Part shown: one piece after another, positions 57,395 through 64,000 of the stretch
Numbering within the stretch: the first letter of the stretch is position 1
Layout of the letters: each line of letters begins with the position of its first letter
Assembly (NCBI GenBank): GCA_034401135.1
Contig: JAWZSP010000006.1
Location: 1,674,001-1,738,000, forward strand
Direction of reading: 5' to 3'
Length of the DNA stretch: 64,000 nucleotides
Source: Volutella citrinella
Lineage: Eukaryota; Ascomycota; Sordariomycetes; Hypocreales; Nectriaceae
Position numbers and translations under genes: made by a program
Notes under the pieces: model-generated
Databases searched by the model: none
Told to the model about the DNA's origin: nothing
Seen by the model: only the letters and a program-made list of their open reading frames with translations

Positions 57395-57586
57395 GTTGTG
57401 TGATTTCTACCGAGCGGCACAGCGATACCAAGATCAAATTCATGATGTGACATTCCAAATAAAGTACTTTCAAATCTTGTGAGGTGACTGCCCAATATCG
57501 AACCCTCAACTGACTGTTACATGATGCACTCAACTTCTGCCCTCTCTGTACAGGCTCTACTCCAATCTACTCCAACCTACTACCAC
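57395..57586. other. Short convergent intergenic region
   Basis: About 190 nt between the ATPase and the APH-type gene; no feature seen. Confidence 0.5.
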
Positions 57587-58813
57587 CTAGTCCTGCTTGC
57601 CCTGCTTGTCCTGCTTGTCCTTGGCAGCAGCACACTCGCGGCGGCGCTGAAGCATTTCCTCAATCGAATCATCTTCCATCTTTTGCATGGCATCCGCAGA
57701 GTACTCTGGCATGGGTCCATGCTTTGGGTCCCTGGTCCACCCAAGATACAGGTCGTCATCCCGAGTCAGCTGAAAGGCTTGAAAGAACCTGTCCCTCATT
57801 CTGGCCGGCACATTGAAGCCCGCGAACAATGCATGGTGCCGAGACTCCCAGATGTGCTCCATGCACTCGAGCAGTCGCTGCTGGGTCTGGGTGCGAGGCA
57901 CCATGGCGCTCATGGCCTTCTTGAGCAGCGCGTAGTAGGACAGATGCTGGTTGCCGGTGCCCAGGTAGGTGTCCTGGAGGCTGAGCTCGTACACCGGGGG
58001 ATAGAATCCCGCCAGCTCCCAGTCGATGAGGGCTGCAAACTCCCACTTGGGCCCGTTCCCAGAGTCTCCCAGCGGCCGCAGCATGATGTTGCGTGGCGTG
58101 GGGTCGTTGTGGCAGAGCACGGCGTCCTTGGAGAACTGGGCGACGTCCTCGGCCAGGCAGAACTTGTGGTCAACCCAGGTTGTGCCGTCCTCTGACCGAG
58201 AGAAGTAGCATGTGTGCCGCTTGAGTTTCCTGCGCTCGTACACGGCGTTGAGCAGCTCGTGTCCGTCGGTGAAGAAGCCGGTATGCGGCCCGCCAAAGGT
58301 ACCGGGTCGTTGAAGATTGGGGATCAGTGGGTTGTCCATGGCGAGGGTGTCCTCGAATATGCGACACACCCAGTGGGCAGAGAAGGTGACCTTGTGGAGC
58401 GTGTCCAGCGCGGCGGCGATGTCGGCCACGACCGAGGCTTGGTTTTCGGCGTCGAGCTGCTCCCAGACCTCCTCCAGGGTGCTGCCCTCCACCAGCTCAA
58501 TGACGGAGAAGTTGAAGACGCGGCCCTGGCCGTCTGTGGCGGTGCCAACGTTGAGAGTCTTGGGCACCTTGCCCGGAAGAGCCTTGCTGGCGACACACTG
58601 CAGCGCCGCGATGAGCAGGAAGTTGTCCGACTCGCCCGTGTCCTCAATGCGGACGACACAGGACTGAGGGTAGCCATCGCAGGGCGGATCAAAGTTCGCT
58701 CGGAAGGTGCAGGTCTCCCAGTTGTTGCAGAAGACGTCGACGCTGCTGGGTTGATGGTCGGGGAAGATGTTCTTCAGGACTGTAGTGTCCGGCACTACGG
58801 AACGGTCAGCCAT
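57587..58813 (-). CDS. APH-family phosphotransferase
   Basis: Predicted 408-aa intronless kinase-fold protein of the aminoglycoside-phosphotransferase/choline-kinase-like family common in fungi. The N-lobe has CVVRIEDTGESDNF (lysine position replaced by Arg, as in many fungal members), and VIELVEGSTLEEVW as hinge. The catalytic loop is LCHNDPTPRNIML (His235, Asp237, Asn242) and the metal-binding motif is ALIDWELAGFYP (Asp264). The C-terminal helices end in a low-complexity tail KDKQDKQGKQD. ATG 58813 was chosen because it is the first Met before the conserved part and lies about 105 nt after a TATA-like TATATT (58918-58923, minus). Phosphorylated substrate unknown; antibiotic resistance should not be assumed. 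Confidence 0.85.
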   Translation of the reverse strand: MADRSVVPDTTVLKNIFPDHQPSSVDVFCNNWETCTFRANFDPPCDGYPQSCVVRIEDTGESDNFLLIAALQCVASKALPGKVPKTLNVGTATDGQGRVFNFSVIELVEGSTLEEVWEQLDAENQASVVADIAAALDTLHKVTFSAHWVCRIFEDTLAMDNPLIPNLQRPGTFGGPHTGFFTDGHELLNAVYERRKLKRHTCYFSRSEDGTTWVDHKFCLAEDVAQFSKDAVLCHNDPTPRNIMLRPLGDSGNGPKWEFAALIDWELAGFYPPVYELSLQDTYLGTGNQHLSYYALLKKAMSAMVPRTQTQQRLLECMEHIWESRHHALFAGFNVPARMRDRFFQAFQLTRDDDLYLGWTRDPKHGPMPEYSADAMQKMEDDSIEEMLQRRRECAAAKDKQDKQGKQD

Positions 58814-59531
58814 GATGCTAGAGATGTGGTGGAAAAGAAGAGAAGTATTCAACAGAGCACTAGCTTGTGTGCGATTGAGTGAAAAGGCATCAGTTGCGAG
58901 AAGGAGGCGCTTGGTGAAATATAAGTACCAAATGTTGGACCGTGTTTGTGATCTGAGCGACTGCCAAGCAAGCCACAACTCTTTGTGCAACCGGTTAGGT
59001 GGCCAAACAATAAAGTACCTCGGCGATTTTACGTGATTCCGGGTGGACACACAGACTAACTCCCGTATTTGTAGGTCCTGTCCCGAACAAGCTCTTTCTT
59101 TGATCGTCGTGTTTGATCTGACCCAACCCGTCTGCAACAAACGTTACGCACTGCCATTCCCAATTTTGGAAGATGAATTCGATTTTGTTCATCAATCAGG
59201 ATACAAAGTACCCTTGTTTGCCTTTTGCACTGTTCAATGAGGCTTAGAGGAACGGACGGCAGGCCCGGATGACAATGTGGCGAGCAGCCAAGACGGCCCG
59301 AGGATCGACCAACAACATGTTTGTTTGCGGCGCAAAGACAGGTTAGAAATATTGAACAACTCGTCTCAAGCCCGTTTGTCAACTATATCAAGGGCATGCC
59401 GTCCGTCAACTCTTGTCCCTCAACAATCCAACAAACAATCCAACCATCTCATCCACCAGCCGCACTTTCGCAACAGACCACCGAAAACCCTCACCTACAC
59501 TTTAAACCACATTTTCAACCTCAAATTCAAA
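58814..59531. other. Divergent intergenic region
   Basis: 718 nt upstream of the APH-type gene and of the small CXXCXC peptide gene. The last 130 nt are C/A-rich (repeated CAACAATCCAAC-like units), typical of a fungal 5' leader of a highly expressed gene. Confidence 0.55.
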
Positions 59532-59666
59532 ATGGCTGCTCAGATTTCAATCATGCAGGCTACCAAGACCGCTTCTGGCACGGCCACACCAGTCAACACG
59601 AACAAGTGTGGCAAGTGTGGGTGCAACTTTACAGGCACCCCCAATAATTGCGACTGCGACAACTAA
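59532..59666 (+). CDS. Small metallothionein-like CXXCXC peptide
   Basis: A 44-aa peptide with ATG at 59532 (context AAAATGGCT, favourable). The N-terminal 25 residues are Thr/Ala/Ser-rich without a signal peptide. The C-terminus holds all five cysteines: KCGKCGCNF, then NCDCDN. Clustered CXXC, CXC and CXC motifs are typical of metal-thiolate peptides, so a cytosolic metal-binding (Cu/Zn/Cd) role is possible. The leader upstream is CA-rich and lacks competing ATGs close to the start. Five cysteines is few for a metallothionein; it could instead be a short orphan peptide. Confidence 0.6.
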   Translation: MAAQISIMQATKTASGTATPVNTNKCGKCGCNFTGTPNNCDCDN

Positions 59667-60733
59667 ACGCTTCTTGCAGCCTACCGAAGACCAATGAATG
59701 CTCTCGGATCAGCACGAACAACATTAGCGAGGGGGGGACTTGGTCGAAGCCATGAGTGATTCCGCCAAGCGCGTGGTTGGTGTTGAATGCGCTGGGGTAC
59801 CAACAAAAAGGCAGAATTAGTCAATCAGAGATTTCTTTGCCACAAGTTTTCTTACCTATTTGCGTCAAGTGACAAGTGATGATTCCGTATGAAGTGGATG
59901 AAGAGCCAAAGAAGCGTGATGTAGAAGGAACATTTTGTTGGAGGCTGGAGACCCCACAACTCACCCAACAACAAGGTGGCGAGAGCCCTCGAGGCTCAAA
60001 TGGGCGACTAGTAGAGTAATACCATTGACGAGAAATGGTATACCTTCTCTTAATCAAGTCCCTGAAATGCTAAGTAGGCCAGGCGGAAGCTGCACTACCG
60101 TGTATTAAAACCCCGGCTTGGTCCAGCAGCTCCACCACCCCATGTTTTTTGTTCTGCCAATACTCCTTTTTCTGGCTCCATTCCAATTATACTTTTCGCT
60201 CACAACGCGTGAGAGTCACTGGAACGCTCTCAAACTCGCGGAAACGGTACACGTAGTCAGGACTGCAGCCATTGCCACATCGGCTCAGTGTTAATAATGC
60301 CACGTCCTTTGTTGCAAGTGACTGATCAGTTGTGGTCAGTTGTTCTTCAAGAACACTGTGTAAGAAGATGTCTCTGTTTTGCTTGTACTCGGAAAGTGTG
60401 CACAGCAACGGGGGAGAACAAGCCAGCCAAGCGGTGTGCTTGCCAACGAGCTCAGCCGAACGCAGCCCAGCCCAGCCCAGCCCAGCCCAGCACAACAGCC
60501 TTATGCACAGATACGCCACGATTTCCAATTCACCGACTTGCTAACTATCGAGGGTAACACAAGGATGGTTACTAGAATGCCCCGATTTAGCGATGGGGGG
60601 CTACAAAGTCTTTCCCCGCGTTCGCAGCCGAACTCGACCAGGCTGAACCTTTCATCATCACTTGCATCCTATTTGTTTTTGCTTCGTTTTTTTGCCTCTA
60701 TTCAAGTGTCCCAGGAACAAGAACATCAATAAA
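59667..60733. other. Intergenic region with CCCAG repeat
   Basis: 1.07 kb, no gene seen. Contains a CCCAG tandem at 60466-60490 and a T-rich stretch shortly before the F-box-like gene. Confidence 0.6.
60466..60490 (+). repeat. CCCAG pentamer microsatellite
   Basis: Five perfect tandem copies of CCCAG, about 245 nt upstream of the F-box-like gene. Confidence 0.85.
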
Positions 60734-61831
60734 ATGGGTCGCGCATCCCGACGCAAACCAGCCTCGGATGATGATGATGATGATGGTGATGACGTCGAGG
60801 AGGTCCTCGTCGACAGAACCCAGACTCTCACGCTGCGGTCCAAGAAGACTGCCAGGGCGAGGCGCAAGTGGGAGCGCAAGCTCACCAAAGACGGCGCCAA
60901 ACCACACATTCTGACGCTCTACCCGGAGCTCGGCCTTGAAATCATGTCCTACTTGCGGCCGTCCGACGTGTTCCGCTATCAGCGAACAAGCCGCGCTGCT
61001 CACGCTTTTGTTCAAGAGCATCAAGAGGCCATCGGCCGAGCCATTGTCGCCAACCTCTACCCTGTGCTTTCGCGGTGCTTCCCAAGGCCCATCCCGCTGG
61101 CAGAAGTTGACTCCAAATATCATTCGGCCTTGCTCAGCGAGCAACGCCAGCACATGCTCTGCATGCACCGCCATCCCTACTTACACATTGAAGACCACGA
61201 TCCGTCGGTGTACTGCTCATGCCTGACCTGCGTGCTGGCCTGGAACAACCTGAACTTAATCGTTGATCTGAGCCACTGGATGATCGTGGCGATCCTGCCA
61301 GGAGAAGTGATCCCCATGGCTCGGATGATGTTCAATGTGCCATGGAACGAGGAGTTGGTGGCCAAACATGGGGTGGTTGTTGACAACGCAGTCAAGTCGA
61401 CGCTCTGGTACGCGTTGATCCTCCAGGCACACCTGTTCAGTACCGCCTTTGGTATTGACCGGTATGCGGGAAGGGAGGAGAAGCCGTTGGCCTATGAGCT
61501 GACTCAGGAGGATTTTGCAACCGGGACGGATGCCTTTTGCGCGCGCGAGGGCCCGCCCAGCCACGACTTTCCCTTCCACCGCGACATCTACTACAGAATG
61601 CAGACGTTTCTCCCAAACCGGGTCTGGAAGAAGGAAGAAGGTCGCTGGGAATACCAGCCTGAGGACCAGCATGCCAAGGACCTCGAGTGGGCGTTGCGCA
61701 CTGATTGCTGCGAGACTGATTGCTGCGCGAGGAAGGGTGGCAAGAGGGATTGCTGCGACGGCGAGTCGGACGGGGAGCATCCAGAGCATGCTGCAGAAGA
61801 AAACGAAGTTATGAGGTTATGGAACATGTGA
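60734..61831 (+). CDS. F-box-like protein with C-terminal DCC motifs
   Basis: Predicted 365-aa intronless protein. N-terminus: MGRASRRKPAS, an acidic run of six Asp (DDDDDD), then a basic helix KKTARARRKWERKL. An F-box-like helix set is at about residues 60-100 (LTLYPELGLEIMSYLRPSDVF, RTSRAAHAFV), implying an SCF ubiquitin-ligase adaptor. The rest (HPYLHIEDHDPSVYCSCLTCVLAWNNLN, NVPWNEELV, YYRMQTFLPNRVWKKEEGRWEY) matches a fungal-specific domain seen after such F-boxes. The C-terminus carries three DCC motifs in about 20 residues (TDCCETDCCARK, RDCCDG), which may bind metal. ATG 60734 was chosen as the first Met with good context (AAAATGGGT). Confidence 0.8.
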   Translation: MGRASRRKPASDDDDDDGDDVEEVLVDRTQTLTLRSKKTARARRKWERKLTKDGAKPHILTLYPELGLEIMSYLRPSDVFRYQRTSRAAHAFVQEHQEAIGRAIVANLYPVLSRCFPRPIPLAEVDSKYHSALLSEQRQHMLCMHRHPYLHIEDHDPSVYCSCLTCVLAWNNLNLIVDLSHWMIVAILPGEVIPMARMMFNVPWNEELVAKHGVVVDNAVKSTLWYALILQAHLFSTAFGIDRYAGREEKPLAYELTQEDFATGTDAFCAREGPPSHDFPFHRDIYYRMQTFLPNRVWKKEEGRWEYQPEDQHAKDLEWALRTDCCETDCCARKGGKRDCCDGESDGEHPEHAAEENEVMRLWNM

Positions 61832-62421
61832 GTAGAATGTGCAATCTAGAATCGGGTGCTCTTGGTGGTGACGGACGGGATGGTGGAGTACTGGAGTCTT
61901 TGAGTCTTAGCTCGGGCGTCACACTCTTTTGTGGCCAGAAACTGGCGTTTGTGAATTGGGCGAGCTGTGTTATTGGGATCGGTGCAGGTTTGGGAATTCA
62001 ACGCTTGGGTCGTGGAGGCGGACAGGATGCGCGACGTGAATGGCATTGGCAGATTGAACCACTCTGGAGAAGGCGCTTACAGGAGCTTAAGAGGTGGAAT
62101 GGGAGGGTAGATGAGGCTGGGCGAGTGGCTGGGTTTAGTCTGTATCTTATGCTTGACCTTGAAAATACACTCTTTTCCACACCTTGACACTTTGTGTTTT
62201 GCGAGGGAAGTGGAGGTCGAGATGCAGTCGTCACAGCGAGGAGACGGAAAGGGCGATGTGCAGGTGAAGTAGACTCCGTGTCGCCCTTTCGCAGCATCGC
62301 AACTGCAGCCCATCGTGCCTGCATGATACGCACGGTCGGCGAGTTATGTGAGATCCCTGGTAATCATGGCCGGGAACTCTTTCGCAACACTATGGGCACA
62401 TTACTCGAAATACATCTGCCC
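61832..62421. other. Convergent 3' intergenic region
   Basis: 590 nt between the F-box-like gene and the epimerase-like gene; no feature seen. Confidence 0.6.
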
Positions 62422-63484
62422 TCAGAGCTTCTTGGCCTCGGCCGCCACCACGGCTGGAACATCGTCCAAAATACTCCTCTCCCGGGGCACCCACCCCAGA
62501 ACCCTTCGCGTCCGCGTCGCTCGGCATCGCGAGTTGGTGCCCAGGAAGAAGGACGAATACTCCCAGACCGCATCTGCGTCTGCCACACTCAGGCTGTCGA
62601 GATTAGGCGTCTTCAGCAGCCCCCTGCCATGCGCCTCCTCGGCCACCGCCCTCGCGGCATCTGCCCAGCTGAAGTCTCCATTCTCGGCAAAGTAGAAGCC
62701 GTCTGCGCCCCAATCGGCCTGACCGCCTCCTGCGGCTGCTGCCTCGACGAGCTTCAGAAAGACTTGGGACAGGTCGTGTACGTGCACCGAGCTCCAGAGG
62801 TTCTGACCGCCCTGCACGGTGAAGACTGCGCCGCGCTGCAGGCTGTGGAGCACCAACTCGGGCACCTGGATGCTTCTCTGGTTGCCTGGTCCGCGGCCCT
62901 GGCCGTAGATTGTCGGGGGACAAACGATGGCAGTCTTTGCGCCTCTTTCAGCAGCCCCCAAGACGGCCAGCTCGACGTCCCGATGGGGGGCGTTGTTCTC
63001 AGGCTTCAGTATCTCAAGCAGATGACGCGAGTCGTCAAAGATGTCGTCTCGCTTGATGCCGTAGGTATCGGCGTTGACGTCGGGGAAACAGAGCAAGTCG
63101 GTGCCAGAGAGATGGACGAGGAATCTGGAGCCTTGGTGCCCTGGGCGGGAGAGACCCTCTGCAATGGCCTGCGCGGCGCCAACGTGCTCGCAGTTTGCCC
63201 AGTGGCACGTAATGTCGGCCTTGGCGACTTCGGCAGAAAGCAATTCGGAGTCTTCCAGGGTGCCATGGACGAATTTGATGGAAGGGTATTTGCTTGTGAC
63301 CTGGGAAGCCTTTGCCTCGTTGCGCACGAGAGCCGTGATTTCATACTCGGGATGCGCCTGGACAAGAACTGACAAGGCGTCGCCGCCAATGTAGCCCGTC
63401 GCGCCAGTTCTAGGGGCGGTCAGCGGGATCTTGGACGTGGAGCCTGGGGAGTTCAGGCTGGTCCTACAGGAGTATTTTCACCAT
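62422..63484 (-). CDS. NAD(P)-dependent epimerase/NmrA-like Rossmann protein
   Basis: Predicted 334-aa cytosolic protein with an NAD(P)-binding Rossmann fold. Two exons: a 17-nt first exon (63484-63468: MVKIL plus two bases) and 63409-62422, with a 58-nt intron (63410-63467). The splice creates the strand-loop-helix start MVKILLTGATGYIGGDAL with the glycine motif TGATGYIGG at residues 7-15; without it the protein would lack cofactor binding. Further motifs: ALVRNEAKA, VHGTLED, LVHLSGTDLL, a conserved YGIKRDDI tyrosine region and VCPPTIYGQGRG. Relatives are annotated as NAD-dependent epimerase/dehydratase or NmrA-like; a reductase or regulatory sensor role is possible. A TATAAAT box lies at 63553-63559, about 70 nt upstream. 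Confidence 0.88.
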
Positions 63485-64000
63485 GTTACACAAGCGTATC
63501 TCAGGTCGATGAGACTGATGATTGTTCAGCGCAGCATCGGGTGATGCAGTTGATTTATACAATTGCTTGATTTATAATCCAGCCCCGGTCCAGTCGACGC
63601 CTGCCATTGATGCACCAGATGGGGTATAAATTGCGGCCAGGTGTGATGGCCAACTGCTGTGGTCGTTTTTATTTCCCTGATGCAGCCTAGCCTGCGACAC
63701 TGCCGTCCATGGCGCCTATCGCAGCTGCGTTAATGATTGAGCCGTTGAAGCAAGACTCCCATCAGCTTCGGAACCGAGACAGCAAAGGCGGGCAGTCGAT
63801 TATCCAAGCAGTGCCGACTGGCGAACATTATTTAGCCACTCACATTGGGATTCCAGGCACTCGACCACACCCATCATGTCTATTCATGCTGGGCACTATC
63901 TTGAGCGGGGTACCGTTGAGCGTTCGGTCCGCAATCCGGCGACTGAGATTAGTCATGGCCCTCCACCTGTAATCCATGTGTTCCTGTCGGCGGTCCCGTT
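63485..64000. other. Right-edge intergenic sequence
   Basis: 516 nt with the promoter of the epimerase-like gene. An open frame at 63709-63972 has no motif and may be chance; a gene could start beyond the window. Confidence 0.5.
63553..63559 (-). promoter_or_regulatory. TATA-like box of the epimerase-like gene
   Basis: TATAAAT on the minus strand about 70 nt before the ATG at 63484; a second TTATAAA lies at 63571-63577. Confidence 0.5.

Noticed and set aside
62194..63372. 392-codon open frame on the plus strand
   Set aside because: It lies antisense to the epimerase-like gene, which has clear motifs and a sensible intron. The plus-strand product has no motif and arises from codon bias.
1..64000. 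tRNA, rRNA, CRISPR arrays, transposases or long terminal repeats
   Set aside because: No cloverleaf-type box pairs, regular repeat-spacer arrays, reverse transcriptase or transposase motifs were seen on reading; a covariance-model and repeat search would be decisive.

Overview
The window looks like nuclear DNA of a filamentous ascomycete, most likely a Sordariomycete (Hypocreales-like; this placement is an inference). Genes are broken by short GT-AG introns of about 48-98 nt. Several families are typical of such fungi: HET, fungal STAND/NACHT, Zn2Cys6 regulators, an ENA-type sodium ATPase, a hydrophobin and small cysteine-rich secreted proteins. No rRNA, tRNA, CRISPR, transposase or bacterial operon signal was found. 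All gene models were spliced by eye from the sequence, so exon borders are predictions.

Layout. 1-5981 holds no gene I can support. 5982-9577 (minus) has two monocarboxylate-type MFS transporters. 11400-13466 (minus) is a five-exon-frame-consistent, four-exon fungal membrane protein. 14641-23197 is a secretome-rich stretch: a secreted protein of unknown function, a TAP-like alpha/beta-hydrolase, an 83-residue twin-CX3C secreted peptide with a 12-nt microexon, a decayed phosphotransferase remnant, a 179-residue conserved orphan and a 150-residue secreted protein. 23624-25901 is a HET-domain gene broken by an in-frame TGA and a +1 frameshift. 26624-31115 pairs a Zn2Cys6 regulator with a 14-TM MFS drug-type exporter, with an unexplained coding-like segment between them.

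34655-38527 carries a disordered coiled-coil protein and the autophagy E2 enzyme Atg3. 39576-42121 has a hydrophobin-like gene and a 301-residue, 26-cysteine secreted protein. 43184-44053 is a sulfotransferase-like protein. 45280-49410 has a STAND/NACHT gene split by a single-nucleotide frameshift, followed on the same strand by a kinase-like gene. 49830-57394 is a divergent pair: a Zn2Cys6 regulator (minus) and an ENA-type P-type ATPase (plus). The right end holds an APH-type phosphotransferase, a 44-residue CXXCXC peptide, an F-box-like protein and an NAD(P)-binding epimerase/NmrA-like protein.

Themes. Housekeeping genes (Atg3, ENA ATPase, membrane protein) have intact reading frames. The self/non-self recognition-type genes (HET, STAND) and one phosphotransferase are all broken. 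This contrast, and the set of small cysteine-rich secreted proteins with unusual architecture, are the most interesting features of the window. No clear multi-gene biosynthetic cluster is present.
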